A DNA stretch of 64,000 bases from Sodalis sp. Psp (GCA_024648745.1 JAHCVB010000001.1:186001-250000); one strand, 5' to 3'. Positions 9,495 to 20,537 are shown, counted from the stretch's first letter. The notes: generated by a model from the sequence alone, not told the origin. Numbers and translations: made by a program.

Positions 9495-10880
9495 TTAAGG
9501 CCAAAACTCCTTTAGTATCGCCAACGCATCAGTTAACTTCTTTATGCCGAGTATCTCTATGTTATTCATAGATTTTTTCGGTACGTTAGCTTGCGGTACT
9601 ATGGCGCAATGGAAGCCATGCTTAGCTGCCTCGATTATTCTCTCCTGACCGCTCGGCACTGGGCGGATTTCACCCGATAAACCCACTTCTCCAAACACCA
9701 CCAAATTCTTCGGCAAAGGACGATCATGTAGACTAGAAGCCATCGCCAGCATCAGCGCCAAATCGGCGCTGGTTTCACTCACCTTTACTCCACCGACCAC
9801 GTTGATGAAAACATCCTGATCCGCCATCTGCAGCCCGCCGTGGCGGTGCAGTACCGCTAGTAGAATCGACAGTCGGTTTTGTTCAATTCCTACCGCGACA
9901 CGGCGCGGATTAGCCGTCATCGAGCGATTAACCAGTGCCTGGATCTCTACTAGCAAAGGGCGAGTACCTTCCCAGACGACCATCACGATGCTGCCAGAGA
10001 TCATTTCCTCGTCGCGACTTAAAAATATCGCCGATGGATTACTAATTTCACACAACCCTTGTTCAGCCATGGCGAAAATACCAAGTTCATTAACCGCTCC
10101 GAACCGGTTTTTGTAGCTGCGAAGTGTGCGGAAACGGGAATCAGAATTTCCATCCAGCATAATGGAACAATCGATGCAATGCTCAAGTACTTTCGGTCCT
10201 GCCAGCGAACCGTCTTTGGTGATATGACCAACCATAATAATTGCCACACCCTGGATTTTGGAAAAGCGAGTCAGGTAAGCAGCAGATTCGCGCACCTGAG
10301 CAATACTGCCCGGAGAAGAATGAACGGTCGCCATATGCATCACTTGAATCGAGTCGATGATCATCAATCGCGGTTTTTTCTGCGAAGCGGTCAGGCAAAT
10401 TTGTTCAATGCTGGTTTCCGACAAAATATTCAATTCATCGGTAGGCAGGCCGAGCCGGTGTGCGCGCATCGCCACCTGCTGCAGAGACTCTTCTCCGATG
10501 ACGTACAGAGTTCTTATTTTTTTAGCCATTCTGCAAAGCGTTTGCAGCAGAAGAGTACTTTTCCCGGCACCAGGGCTGCCGCCAATTAAGATAGAGCTAC
10601 TCGGAACTATGCCACCACCCAGGACGCGGTCGAACTCTTTAAAGCCAGTGGAAAAGCGGGAGAGAGCTTCGAGACTAATCTCAGAGAGCTTCTGCACTTT
10701 GCTAACACCGCTATCGCCAGCGTAGCCGCTGAACCGTTTGTTGTAGGCCGGAGTCGGGGTGGAGTAATTCACTTCAGTGATAGTGTTCCAGGTGTGGCAG
10801 ACAGTACACTGCCCTTGCCATCGAAGATAATCGGCACCGCACTCGTTACACACAAAAGTGAGTTTTACTACTTTAGCCAC
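9495..10880 (-). CDS. radA: DNA repair protein RadA
   Basis: RecA-like branch-migration ATPase involved in processing recombination intermediates. It has 461 residues (460 in E. coli). Domains in order: N-terminal C4 zinc finger (CNECGADY, then CTVCHTWN), Walker A GGSPGAGKST near residue 95, the RadA-specific KNRFG motif near residue 255, and a Lon-like C-terminal domain with GEVGLSGEIRPV. In E. coli it follows serB in an operon; here serB upstream is a wreck (10924-11400), so radA must use another promoter. Its retention contrasts with the loss of uvrB. Confidence 0.96.
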   Translation of the reverse strand: MAKVVKLTFVCNECGADYLRWQGQCTVCHTWNTITEVNYSTPTPAYNKRFSGYAGDSGVSKVQKLSEISLEALSRFSTGFKEFDRVLGGGIVPSSSILIGGSPGAGKSTLLLQTLCRMAKKIRTLYVIGEESLQQVAMRAHRLGLPTDELNILSETSIEQICLTASQKKPRLMIIDSIQVMHMATVHSSPGSIAQVRESAAYLTRFSKIQGVAIIMVGHITKDGSLAGPKVLEHCIDCSIMLDGNSDSRFRTLRSYKNRFGAVNELGIFAMAEQGLCEISNPSAIFLSRDEEMISGSIVMVVWEGTRPLLVEIQALVNRSMTANPRRVAVGIEQNRLSILLAVLHRHGGLQMADQDVFINVVGGVKVSETSADLALMLAMASSLHDRPLPKNLVVFGEVGLSGEIRPVPSGQERIIEAAKHGFHCAIVPQANVPKKSMNNIEILGIKKLTDALAILKEFWP

Positions 10881-10923
10881 AAATTACCTCGGGAAAATAG
10901 AGTCAATATCAATAACACAACTC

Positions 10924-11400
10924 TTATTCATTCACCTTCAGTTTTGAAAAGTAATAGACACCACTGTTTAGCTGTAAAGCTGCAAAGATCGCCAGATTGT
11001 GCGCTAGTTTGTATACTTTACATTCACTATTTGCCAGTCTGCCAGATTACATTACCAGTCAGACGACTGGTATAATACTCAAGTTCATTAGCAGTAACAG
11101 AAAATCACACAACGTAACTTGTCGCATTGCGCGGTGCGACCAAGTAAATCCACTGGAGGTTAATGGAGAGATATTAGCCTAATTTCTACAACTTGTAGTT
11201 AGCGTCGTTAGTCCCAGGTTTACTGATAGGACCTGCGTACACAGCTCGTTTAACGAGCTGCTACTTGCCATTCGCCTGCTTGACTATTTAAATCTATGTA
11301 GATCTGTGTTCATTGTCGGATCTTGCTGCCAGTCGAAGTCCACTCGACTTCTAGGTAACATTAACATCATGATCTATCTTAATTTTATTAGAAATATACA
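10924..11400 (-). pseudogene. serB: serB remnant (phosphoserine phosphatase)
   Basis: Broken copy of phosphoserine phosphatase, the last step of serine synthesis, directly upstream of radA as in E. coli. On the minus strand the fragment VTANELEYYTSRLTGNVIW (about 11037-11097) aligns with the SerB segment VVANELEIMDGKFTGNVIG. Upstream, in one frame with in-frame stops, come KPGTNDANYKL and KLG, matching MPGLTQLVLKLETLG. A GE..VA stretch before that matches GEMVAEVTERA. The end GVYYFSKLKVNE-stop (10924) resembles GVFCILSGSLN. Multiple stops, frame changes and deletions leave about 480 of roughly 970 bases. Clearly non-functional. Confidence 0.8.
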
Positions 11401-11741
11401 GTAATCACAGCCCGTATAAAATACCCCTGAGATTCTCAGATTGTAATGGGTCAGAGATTGCTGGGTATTTTGACTTCTGTTTAAGATGAGCCGCTATTAT
11501 CAACAGTTATCAATATACAATGAGCTTACCCTAATCGCCGACGCTTCTGGCAGTTTAAAAGTACTTAAACCAAAAAACATATTTATTGATTCACGTCAGG
11601 TTGTTATTCTATTTTAATATAAATCTGGTCTGGTAACTGGTTTAGGAGAAATTATTGGTATACGCGATCAGTCAGCTATTAGCAATCAGTAGTCAATGGG
11701 GTTCTTGAAATCAATAATTAACTGCCTGACACAATACGTGT
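11401..11741. other. Spacer between the serB remnant and deoD
   Basis: About 340 bases, AT-rich. E. coli has yjjJ and lplA here; I see no trace of either. The serB N-terminal region may extend into it but I cannot align it. Confidence 0.4.
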
Positions 11742-12461
11742 TTATTCGGCATCGCTCAGCAGTACAGATTCAAGTGCCACCTCAATCATTTTATTAAGGG
11801 TAGTCTGGCGATCGGCCGCGTTTAAGACCTCTCCACTACGGATGTGATCGGATACAGTGCAAATTACCAGCGCTCGGGCGCCAAATTCCGCCGCAGCACC
11901 ATAAATCCCGGCTGCTTCCATTTCCACTCCCAGAATGCCGTATTTTTCTAGCACATCGAATATTTTTGGATCCGGAGCATAAAATAAGTCAGTGGAGAAA
12001 ATACTACCCACACGCACTGGAATGTTGGCCGCGTTGGCAGCATCTACTGCATTACGCACCATATTAAAATCGGCAATGGCTGTGAAGTCATGATCTTGAA
12101 AACGCATACGATTTACCTTAGAATCAGTACTGGCACCCATGCCAATAATGATATCCCGCACATTCACATCTCTCCTGATCGCTCCGCAGGAACCGACGCG
12201 AATAATCTGTTTTACACCGAAATCTGTAATCAGCTCTTTGATATAAATAGAGCAAGACGGGATACCTATGCCGTGTCCCATGACCGATACCGACCGTCCT
12301 TTATAGCTACCAGTATAGCCCAGCATACCCCGTATATTGTTAACTTCCCGAGCATCAACAAGAAAAGTGTTGGCAATATGCTGTGCCCGCAGCGGGTCGC
12401 CAGGCATCAGAATAACTTCAGCGAAATCGCCTAGTTTAGCGTTAATATGTGATGTTACCAT
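11742..12461 (-). CDS. deoD: Purine nucleoside phosphorylase DeoD
   Basis: Hexameric purine nucleoside phosphorylase that cleaves purine (deoxy)ribonucleosides with phosphate to base plus (deoxy)ribose-1-phosphate. It has 239 residues, as in E. coli, and aligns end to end. Conserved phosphate- and base-binding features are visible: MPGDPLRAQ near residue 20, RVGSCGA near residue 87, [10 protein letters not shown] near residue 180 and the catalytic VSDHIRSGE near residue 203. It is the last gene of the E. coli deoCABD operon; here deoB upstream is a corpse, so deoD survives alone. Its sugar-phosphate product can no longer be isomerised by DeoB. Confidence 0.96.
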   Translation of the reverse strand: MVTSHINAKLGDFAEVILMPGDPLRAQHIANTFLVDAREVNNIRGMLGYTGSYKGRSVSVMGHGIGIPSCSIYIKELITDFGVKQIIRVGSCGAIRRDVNVRDIIIGMGASTDSKVNRMRFQDHDFTAIADFNMVRNAVDAANAANIPVRVGSIFSTDLFYAPDPKIFDVLEKYGILGVEMEAAGIYGAAAEFGARALVICTVSDHIRSGEVLNAADRQTTLNKMIEVALESVLLSDAE

Positions 12462-12552
12462 ACTATTTCTATTCCATAATTTTATGAATGATAAAGTGTA
12501 AGCCCACCCGGCCCCAGCAAACTAGAGTGATAAATTAACCCGACTTCTCGCT

Positions 12553-13592
12553 TTAGATAATAGCCTTTGTCCCATAGGCTATCTGAGAAAGATCGAAATA
12601 GAGCGTGATCGTCTGGCTAATATCAGCGAAAGTATCGTGTTAACATTGGAGTGTATTCGCGAGTATGATCGGTGTCGTACCAAATCGCAGCCGTAATCGA
12701 CGGTGAAGACTAATATACCATTCTTTCTTATTTATGATATCAGTTCAGTAGCTGTCAATAGAAGAGCTGCAGAACAGCCGTGTAACTAGCTATACATCAC
12801 GCCAGTGGCCGTAAGCGGAATTGAAATCGACGGAATTTGCAAGTATGATGATTGTTATCTCCGTTACACCTTCACAGATACTATGTTGAAAATAAGGCAT
12901 TCAGACCAGCGATCTTGACCTTTACATGTAAATACCTACTGACACTACGGTTCCGCTTTTTCCTCTACTTCTGCAAATAGTTGCTAACAATCGGCAATTC
13001 CACTGCCAGATCATACAGGTCGCCAGTGCGCTCAGACTGGGAAAAAAGTTAGGAGGGATGACACAGTAAATATTGTAACCGCCGCCGGTCAGAATCCCCA
13101 TACAATCCTATCATAGACCATACAGCTGATGCAGACTAAAGATTCCTTGGTGGTAGGCAATCTGGAACATGGAATCTGTCGACGTATAGAAAATCGGCTT
13201 TCCGGTACGTATATACTTTTCTCTACAATCGGTTAAATAATCATGTCCAAGACGTGACAGTTGCCGAAAGACCTAGCAAACTGACACACACCACTAATTT
13301 ATCCAGTATCTAAAGCTACTTCCCGTATTAGAAAATACCCTTCATGATGCTAACAGATTGTTTTTCCAAAAGTAATATCGTTAGCATACGTGTACACGCT
13401 GATAATTTCCGCTTGCTTATTCAACTCCGCCAGGAGTGAAATCATAAAGGACCGTTATATCTGTAATTGGTGTCGCTGTGCTCACAGCGTTCATTGATGA
13501 GCACTTTCCCGCGATTGATAAATTTATCGCGGCGTCCACATGCAGCTTCAATACCAAGTGGATCCAGCACCATAATAAACATATGTTGTATA
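12553..13592 (-). pseudogene. deoB: deoB remnant (phosphopentomutase)
   Basis: Decayed phosphopentomutase just upstream of deoD, in the deoCABD position. Minus-strand fragments occur in correct order with frame changes and stops. Near 13582 FIMVLDPLGIEAA matches FIMVLDSFGIGAT. Near 13430 AEIISVYTYANDITFGKT matches AEVIGAYAWAHEMSSGKDT. FGNCH follows, and near 13190 [20 protein letters not shown] matches the [20 protein letters not shown] segment. Near 12990 is RTGDLYDLAVELP. TDHTREYTPML matches TDHTREHIPVL, and the C-terminus YGTKAII-stop (12553-12555) matches YGKAMF-stop. About 1040 of 1224 bases remain. The order and density of matches make this a secure pseudogene. Confidence 0.93.
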
Positions 13593-15002
13593 AGTGCTCT
13601 TCTACTTGGGTGCTCCGATACTCTAAGGTTGACAGGTCACCTCACCTTCCCGTCGTGTGCATTCAACGTTCCTCGCGAATCAGGATAGGCATCAATGCAA
13701 TAGATCTCCATCTTATCCTGCTATTCCGCAGCTTTTAGACATAATTTAGACCGATGTAGGCAATCGGGATGGAATAGCATTAACCATCATGGAGTGTATT
13801 TACTGATGGCGTAAATACAATTATCCACTATGCCAGCGAGCTGGTTTAGATAATAATTATCCTCATATTTTATTAAGGATGTAGTATATCTTATCGTTAG
13901 AGATTTTCCCCACTTCGCCATTATCCAGTGCATAAGATACCCTTATCTCCTTAATTTAATACTACACTGGCAGCATTTTCATACTGACGGATACGGGAAA
14001 TGTGCTGATAATGCAATTCAGGAACGTCCTGGCCCAGTTGACACGCATTACAAACTCACATACGACAGCAAACGTCAGACAAACCTGCTTGAGCCAGCCC
14101 TGAAAATCTGGGTAGTTACCCAGACACATCACTCAGGTTACTCATCGATAGGCAGAAGTTGAGTAAAACAAGGGCGCGCTCATGCCTCCGGTCGTTTATG
14201 GGCAATGGCCAGCGCTGCAAACGGCTGGTGACAGAACTCACCCACAATCCAAGAAGTGTAATACTCTGTTGCCTTAGGTATATTATTCTGTGCAAGTGGC
14301 CTTGTCTTTGATGAATAGGCGAGATCATTGATTTTTTCGAAATTTCTTTGTGGTCAAGTTAGTGACCAATAACCTTTAAGTGGTATTTCATTTATCCTCC
14401 GTACGGTGACTGAGCTGACATTGTCGCTTGGTGCCTATAGTGGCTAAGCTTATCCATGCATATGATATTAATTACAATCTTCCCTAATTGGGCGTATCGC
14501 TGATACCACCAATTAGTATCTCTTCATCTAGCTACCAATGTCATCGCTATACTTAAGTCGTTCGGCAGTTGAGTGCTGGATAAACAAGAAAACGTAGATA
14601 CTTGTTACAAAGATCACGATTGGGTAGCTTGTTTACTTCACACTATCACACTTAACTGAAAAATAGTGATGATCGCAGAGTGGTGCTATCTATAATAAGT
14701 CTGCTTGGTATATAAAAACGGAATGATATTGATTCAGAGGCTGACCCCTCGCCATATTTTCATGTGTGCTAGTCGACTAGCAGGTAAATCAGATGGCAAA
14801 ATTACTTGTCACAGCGTATAGATTTTAGCACTGCACAATCATCAATGTGATATTCACTGTAACGCTTACAAAATTTAGACGAGACAATGTACTAGAAAGT
14901 GAGTATTTTGTTTGGCATGAAAAACATAGCAGTTTGCCATCCAGCTTAGAGCCATGTAAGTGGTCTCACTGTGGCGGCAGTGCACAGTCCCCGAGAGCAA
15001 CA
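13593..15002. other. Long spacer between the deoB remnant and nadA
   Basis: About 1.4 kb without an intact gene. deoA would be expected on the minus strand next to deoB, but I cannot align it. Around 13960-14080 the minus strand has an open stretch containing QLGQDVPELHYQHISRIRQY, which looks protein-like yet matches nothing I recognise. In E. coli nadA is preceded by cpoB and a tRNA cluster; I see neither. The junction between the deo block and the nadA block falls somewhere here. Confidence 0.5.
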
Positions 15003-16049
15003 ATGAGTGAATTATTAGATGTTAACGCCTCTACCTATTTCTTACCACCTAGACCTGTAGCTCTAAAGACAAAGGAAAAGACCGGCTTACTGGATAACAT
15101 TGCGCGTCTATTAAAAGAACGTAATGCAGTAATTGTGGCTCATTACTACACTGACCCGGAAATTCAGTCGTTGGTGGAAGCTACCGGCGGTTGCGTGGCC
15201 GATTCTCTGGAGATGGCACGCTTCGGCAGTGCACATCCTGCAACGACGCTACTGGTAGCAGGTGTGCGATTCATGGGCGAGACCGCTAAAATCTTAAGTC
15301 CGGAGAAAACCGTGTTGATGCCTACATTACGGGCAGAGTGTTCACTTGATCTAGGCTGCCCGGAAGACACATTTAGCGCGTTCTGCGATGCTCATCCGGA
15401 TCGTACGGTGGTGGTCTATGCCAACACCTCTGCGGCGGTCAAGGGACGAGCTGATTGGGTGGTGACATCTAGCATCGCGGTCGAGCTTATTGATCATCTC
15501 GATAGTTTGGGTGAGAAAATCATCTGGGCACCAGACCGTCATCTTGGCTGCTATGTGCAAAAGCAGACCGGTGCAGATATGCTATGCTGGCAAAGCACCT
15601 GTATCGTGCACGATGAATTCAAAGCTCAGGGACTGCAGCGTATGAAACAGCTCTATCCTGACGCAGCCGTGTTAGTGCATCCTGAATCGCCGCAGGCGGT
15701 GGTAGATTTAGCTGATGTTGTCGGTTCAACTAGTCAGTTAATCCAATCAGCCAAATCTCTGCCGCAACAGCAGATGATTGTGGCCACCGATCGCGGTATA
15801 TTCTTCAAAATGCAGCAAGTCTGCCCGGAAAAAACCTTGATTGAGGCGCCCACCGCTGGTGAAGGGGCAACTTGCCGCAGTTGCTCACATTGCCCGTGGA
15901 TGGCGATGAATAGCCTCAGAGCTATCGCAGAAGGACTTGAACATGGTGGGGTACAGCATGAAGTGAGCGTTGACGAAACAGTGCGGCAGCGGGCATTAGT
16001 ACCGCTGAATCGCATGCTGTCTTTTGCCGCGACACTAAAGGCCCGATAA
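15003..16049 (+). CDS. nadA: Quinolinate synthase A
   Basis: [4Fe-4S] enzyme condensing iminoaspartate with dihydroxyacetone phosphate to quinolinate in de novo NAD synthesis. It has 348 residues (347 in E. coli). The three cluster cysteines lie in [21 protein letters not shown] and the [10 protein letters not shown] region near the C-terminus. The substrate motif [10 protein letters not shown] is near residue 45. I chose ATG 15003-15005 because it matches the family N-terminus; the frame is open 52 codons further upstream but that extension has no similarity. NadB is not in this window. No lesion is seen. Confidence 0.95.
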   Translation: MSELLDVNASTYFLPPRPVALKTKEKTGLLDNIARLLKERNAVIVAHYYTDPEIQSLVEATGGCVADSLEMARFGSAHPATTLLVAGVRFMGETAKILSPEKTVLMPTLRAECSLDLGCPEDTFSAFCDAHPDRTVVVYANTSAAVKGRADWVVTSSIAVELIDHLDSLGEKIIWAPDRHLGCYVQKQTGADMLCWQSTCIVHDEFKAQGLQRMKQLYPDAAVLVHPESPQAVVDLADVVGSTSQLIQSAKSLPQQQMIVATDRGIFFKMQQVCPEKTLIEAPTAGEGATCRSCSHCPWMAMNSLRAIAEGLEHGGVQHEVSVDETVRQRALVPLNRMLSFAATLKAR

Positions 16050-16677
16050 GACCTAAGCAAGTTCTTCTACCAGGAACTAGTAATCTCTCACTAGTCTCGC
16101 CTACTTAGTATACTACCCAGCAAAAGGGAGTTTAAGTATCACTTCTCAGGTTATCATTATTAAAGAGACGTTTAGCAACACCGACCATAACTAGGCTTGA
16201 CAATACTTTAGTAAGATTTAGTTCTTATCGGAGACTCGATTGATTAATGACTGCTCCGAAGACTGCGAGATCTTACCTACATTGCTTAGATAATAACACG
16301 ATGCACTCCACGCTGAACGCCCCTTAAGTAGTAGTGATGACCGGCATGTTATGCATACGGGGAAGAATGTGGAAATAATTAAGAGTAGATAGGATATGTC
16401 GGTATAGATTATCTTGTCCGGTACGAAGTGATCACTGACCACTCTGTCATTGTGTCTTAAATTTATTAAGTTTTGTAACGGGAAAACTCACTGAAAACAA
16501 AATGTAGCACTGATTAAAGTCAAGTATCAGTTATCTTAGAATTATCATAAATTATGTGTAGTCAAAAATTAGCCGATATGAAATTTAATGATACTTTGTA
16601 GATTTACAGAGCGTACTACTCAGGATAGATTGGATCGCCTCTTTAATAATCATATAGTGACTCTAGGTAGATTTAAC
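16050..16677. other. Spacer between nadA and aroG
   Basis: About 0.63 kb. E. coli has pnuC, zitB and ybgS here; no trace is recognisable. The aroG frame is open for 30 codons upstream of its true start but without similarity. Confidence 0.5.
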
Positions 16678-17733
16678 ATGAATTACCAAAACGATAATTT
16701 ACGTATTACTGAGATCAATGAACTGCTACCACCAGTAGCATTATTGGAGAAATTTCCGGCAACAGTTCGCGCTGCGCGTACTGTTTCCGCTGCGCGTTCC
16801 GCGATTCATAGGATCCTCAAAGGTAATGATGATCGTTTGCTAGTAGTGATTGGCCCGTGCTCTATCCACGATCCCAAAGCTGCGCAAGAGTATATGTCTC
16901 GTCTAATTAAACTACGCAATAGCCTAATCAGTGAACTAGAAGTAGTGATGCGTGTCTATTTTGAAAAGCCACGAACCACTGTTGGCTGGAAAGGATTAAT
17001 CAACGATCCTCATATGGATGGCAGTTTTCAAATTAATGACGGGCTACGCATTGCGCGTCGTTTACTACTGTCAATCAACGACAAAGGGTTGCCAGCTGCG
17101 GGTGAGTTTTTAGATATGATCACCCCACAATATCTGGCTGATCTAATGAGCTGGGGCGCCATTGGAGCCAGAACTACCGAGTCCCAAGTTCATCGCGAGC
17201 TAGCTTCCGGCCTGTCGTGTCCGGTTGGTTTTAAAAACGGTACCGATGGCACGATTAAAGTTGCTATTGACGCTATTAACGCCGCCAGTGCACCGCATTG
17301 CTTCTTGTCAGTCACCAAGTGGGGGCATTCCGCTATTGTCAACACCAGCGGCAATGCCGATTGCCATATTATTTTGCGCGGCGGCCGAGAACCTAACTAC
17401 AGCGCCCGTCATGTGCAGACGGTGAAGGAAGGGTTGATTAAGGCGGGCTTGCCGGCACAGGTAATGATCGATTTCAGTCATGCCAACAGCATTAAACAGT
17501 TTAAAAAACAGATGATAGTGGCAGAAGACGTGTGCCGGCAGCTAGAAGCGGGTGAAACCGGCATTATTGGGGTGATGGTGGAAAGCCATTTAGTGGAGGG
17601 GAACCAGAACGCTGAGGGCGAAGATCTGGTTTATGGCCAGAGCGTCACGGACGCTTGTCTTGGTTGGGAGGATACTGAAACTCTGCTGCTACAACTAGCG
17701 CAGGCGATACGCTGCCGTCGGGAAGAAAAATAA
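16678..17733 (+). CDS. aroG: DAHP synthase, AroG type
   Basis: 3-Deoxy-D-arabino-heptulosonate-7-phosphate synthase, first step of the shikimate pathway, joining PEP and erythrose-4-phosphate. It has 351 residues (350 in E. coli) starting MNYQNDNLRITEINELLPP, characteristic of the Phe-sensitive AroG isozyme. The metal-site cysteine is in IGPCSIHD near residue 61, the PEP site in KPRTTVGWKG, and VESHLVEGNQ is conserved. The ATG at 16678 is preceded by AGGTAG; an upstream in-frame ATG at 16588 adds 30 unrelated residues. It supplies chorismate for aromatic amino acids and for the folate route of pabA. Whether phenylalanine feedback persists cannot be told by eye. Confidence 0.95.
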   Translation: MNYQNDNLRITEINELLPPVALLEKFPATVRAARTVSAARSAIHRILKGNDDRLLVVIGPCSIHDPKAAQEYMSRLIKLRNSLISELEVVMRVYFEKPRTTVGWKGLINDPHMDGSFQINDGLRIARRLLLSINDKGLPAAGEFLDMITPQYLADLMSWGAIGARTTESQVHRELASGLSCPVGFKNGTDGTIKVAIDAINAASAPHCFLSVTKWGHSAIVNTSGNADCHIILRGGREPNYSARHVQTVKEGLIKAGLPAQVMIDFSHANSIKQFKKQMIVAEDVCRQLEAGETGIIGVMVESHLVEGNQNAEGEDLVYGQSVTDACLGWEDTETLLLQLAQAIRCRREEK

Positions 17734-17812
17734 ACATTATTTCAATGTTAACTCTGCGGAAGACAGCACTAGCGCAGCACTGTTTGACAATCAACTACCT
17801 AGAAAGTACAGT

Positions 17813-18559
17813 TTATTTCTCTTTACTGTAATTAGGAATAGCACTAGCTTTATCGGCGATATCGTTGCTGAGATAATAATGCTTAATAGGCTGCATGTTT
17901 TTGTCAAATTCGTACACCAACGGCACGCCGGTTGGAATATTTAGTTCCAGAATTTCTTTTTCGTTCAGGTTATCTAAGAATTTAATCATAGCGCGCATGG
18001 TGTTTCCGTGGGCGGTGATAATTACCCGCTCACTGTTTTTCATTCGTGGTAAAATTGTTCCGTTCCAATAGGAAATAATTCGGTTGATGGTCAGCGCCAG
18101 ACTTTCTGTTGTAGGTAACTCTTCAGCAGTCAAGTTGGCATAGCGAGGATCATGGCCTGGGAAGCGTTCGTCGTTGTAGATCAGTGCCGGTGGCGTTATC
18201 GCAAAACTGCGTCGCCATTGTTTTACTTGCTCGTCGCCATATTTTTCGGCGGTTTCAGCTTTGTTAAGCCCTTGCAACGCGCCATAGTGGCGCTCGTTTA
18301 GACGCCAAGATTTCTCTACCGGAAGCCAGGCCTGATCCAATTCATCCAAGACATACCATAAGGTATGAATAGCACGTTTAAGTACCGACGTGTAAGCGAA
18401 ATCAAACGAGTATCCTTCCGTTTTTAATATCTGGCCTGCCTGTTTCGCTTCGGTGCGGCCTTTTTCAGATAGATCAATATCGGTCCAACCGGTAAAACGG
18501 TTTTCACTGTTCCAGTGGCTTTCACCATGACGTATTAAAACCAATTTAATTACAGTCAT
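17813..18559 (-). CDS. gpmA: 2,3-bisphosphoglycerate-dependent phosphoglycerate mutase
   Basis: Interconverts 3- and 2-phosphoglycerate in glycolysis and gluconeogenesis. It has 248 residues (250 in E. coli). The phosphohistidine motif [10 protein letters not shown] is at residues 8-17, [14 protein letters not shown] follows, and the second catalytic histidine is in [11 protein letters not shown] near residue 183. Family core segments such as [20 protein letters not shown] are fully conserved. It is convergent with aroG, with only 79 bases between, exactly the E. coli neighbourhood. The extreme C-terminus is slightly divergent. No lesion is seen. Confidence 0.97.
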   Translation of the reverse strand: MTVIKLVLIRHGESHWNSENRFTGWTDIDLSEKGRTEAKQAGQILKTEGYSFDFAYTSVLKRAIHTLWYVLDELDQAWLPVEKSWRLNERHYGALQGLNKAETAEKYGDEQVKQWRRSFAITPPALIYNDERFPGHDPRYANLTAEELPTTESLALTINRIISYWNGTILPRMKNSERVIITAHGNTMRAMIKFLDNLNEKEILELNIPTGVPLVYEFDKNMQPIKHYYLSNDIADKASAIPNYSKEK

Positions 18560-19541
18560 TATTTAGCTCCTTAAAATCCTAGGATGTTTATGATAACTAT
18601 TTATAATAATATGCCTACTCATATTAAGTGGCAATCGCCTAGAAAGCCACAGAAGAAATAAATCCTATAAGTTCACCAGTCACGTGCCATGGTGCAAGCA
18701 CCGCTAGTTATGTGTGCGCTTTTGCCCACTTCACCGATTTTTCCATAAACGTACTTCGTGACAACTTATGAGCTCACGGAGAGTAGGAAAAGAGCATAAA
18801 ATAGGTTTATTGTAGCAACCAGTAAATTCTAGGCCAGCACTTCACCCGGCGTCCAGTGCATGATAGGACATTTGTGCAGTAATATTTCAAGTAGTCAGGC
18901 GTGGTCCAAATAGGAGAACAGAACACCATAGCACCAGCGACTTATAAGAAACAGAATAGACACTGATTTGGATTAAAATAGCGCATTAACAAGTTGATGC
19001 GCCACCGTGCTTTCAAGGTTAATAAAATCGTGTTCGACGAAAAATTCTGCCATCAGCTATATCTATATGTAGATCGAAGAGTTTAGTTTACTCCAGAGTT
19101 TGTTAACCTTTCTTCCTCGGAAGTATATTAATTTCGGTTTTTGGTAATATTACTAAGCATTACTAGTCAGTAACGTTAAAGCTCTTAGTAAGAGGTTAGC
19201 TTTTTACCCCGTACGTAGTAAGCCATGACACGTTCTAGAGAAAAGAAATATTCCAGAGCTAAAATACAGTCTGTCAGGACTTTTATTTAATTTATAGAAT
19301 GCATAAACATAATAATTGGGTTGTGATACAACATGATATCTTTTGCATTAAGTTTTTCTAATTGTATAAGAGATACACTAATTTCATGTAGTATCACACC
19401 CTCGGCATGGCAGAAAAACCATGGTAATATTAGCAAACAACACACCTTGAATCTAAATTAAGAGATGCTTGGCTTTAGGCACAACCTTACTGAAAATTAT
19501 AAATACCTATGCCTGACACAGATTCAAAATTAGGAGAATGC
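18560..19541. other. Spacer between gpmA and pgl
   Basis: About 1 kb without a gene. E. coli has the gal operon and modulators in this interval. I looked for galM, galK and mod fragments on both strands and found none. Decayed DNA; it must hold the divergent gpmA and pgl promoters, which I cannot pin down. Confidence 0.45.
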
Positions 19542-20537
19542 ATGAAACAAATTGTCTATGTTGCCAATCCGGAAAGTCAGCAAATACACGTCTGGAAAAT
19601 GAATAACCAGGGGATGCTAACGTTACTACAAGTAGTAGATACTCCAGGACAAGGGCAGCCAATGGCGATCCATCCGGTGAAAATGCATCTCTATGTTGGC
19701 GTCCGTCCAACCTATGGAGTAGTCAGCTATCGTATTGATGAACGAGGAATGCTTACCGAGGCTGGCAGAATGCCACTACCTAGTAGTCCAACGTATTTGA
19801 CAACCAATTTGCATGGCAAGAATCTGTATTGTGTCTCCTACAGTGGAAATTGTTTGAATGTCAGTCCCATTGACAAGAACGGCATTGCAGGTACGCCAAC
19901 GCAGACGTTGGAAGGGTTGTCCAACTGTCATTCCGTCAATGTTGACACTATCAACCAAGTGCTGTGGGTTCCTTGCCTAAAAGAGGATCGCATTCGGTTG
20001 TATCATATTGGCCGGTTGGGTCATTTGACATCTTATTCGCCGACGGCTATCGAAAGTGTAACCGGCGCTGGACCACGCCATATGGTGTTTCATCCAGGCG
20101 GAGGTTACGCCTATGTCATCAATGAGTTTCATGGCACAGTTAATGTAATTGCTATCGATCCTGCAGGATCCGGGCCGCGCATTGTGCAGACTCTGGACAT
20201 CATGCCCGCTGACTTTAGCAGTACTCGCTGGGCTGCGGATATTCATCTTACCCCTGACGGCTGCTGGCTTTATTGTTGTGATCGTACCGCCAGCATCCTT
20301 AGCCAGTTTGCAGTATTAAAGGATGGTGGGGCGCTGAACCTAATAGGCCATTATGAGACGGAAACCCAGCCGCGCGGCTTTAATATCGATATGCAAGGGC
20401 GGTTTCTGGTAGCGGCTGGCCAGAAATCAAACTACATTGCAGTTTACAGCATTGCGCCGCAGACAGGAAAGCTGACTCCTCTGGAGCGTTATGCAGTGGG
20501 ACAAGGACCGGCGTGGGTGTCGATCCTGGCTCGTTAA
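19542..20537 (+). CDS. pgl: 6-phosphogluconolactonase
   Basis: Seven-bladed beta-propeller lactonase hydrolysing 6-phosphogluconolactone in the oxidative pentose phosphate pathway. It has 331 residues, as in E. coli Pgl (YbhE). Conserved blocks are PESQQIHVWKM near residue 8, GAGPRHMVFHP near residue 177, RWAADIHLTPDG, ETQPRGFNID and the C-terminal YAVGQGPAWV. The ATG at 19542 follows AGGAG; an upstream in-frame ATG at 19509 adds 11 unrelated residues. No other pentose phosphate gene is in the window. Confidence 0.93.
   Translation: MKQIVYVANPESQQIHVWKMNNQGMLTLLQVVDTPGQGQPMAIHPVKMHLYVGVRPTYGVVSYRIDERGMLTEAGRMPLPSSPTYLTTNLHGKNLYCVSYSGNCLNVSPIDKNGIAGTPTQTLEGLSNCHSVNVDTINQVLWVPCLKEDRIRLYHIGRLGHLTSYSPTAIESVTGAGPRHMVFHPGGGYAYVINEFHGTVNVIAIDPAGSGPRIVQTLDIMPADFSSTRWAADIHLTPDGCWLYCCDRTASILSQFAVLKDGGALNLIGHYETETQPRGFNIDMQGRFLVAAGQKSNYIAVYSIAPQTGKLTPLERYAVGQGPAWVSILAR

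Noticed and set aside
10059..10589. 176-codon plus-strand open frame
   Set aside because: Lies wholly antisense to radA; a shadow of that coding sequence.
13478..13738. 86-codon plus-strand open frame
   Set aside because: Overlaps the deoB corpse on the opposite strand and resembles nothing.
14847..15002. 52-residue N-terminal extension of NadA
   Set aside because: No similarity to the family; start at 15003 gives the normal length.
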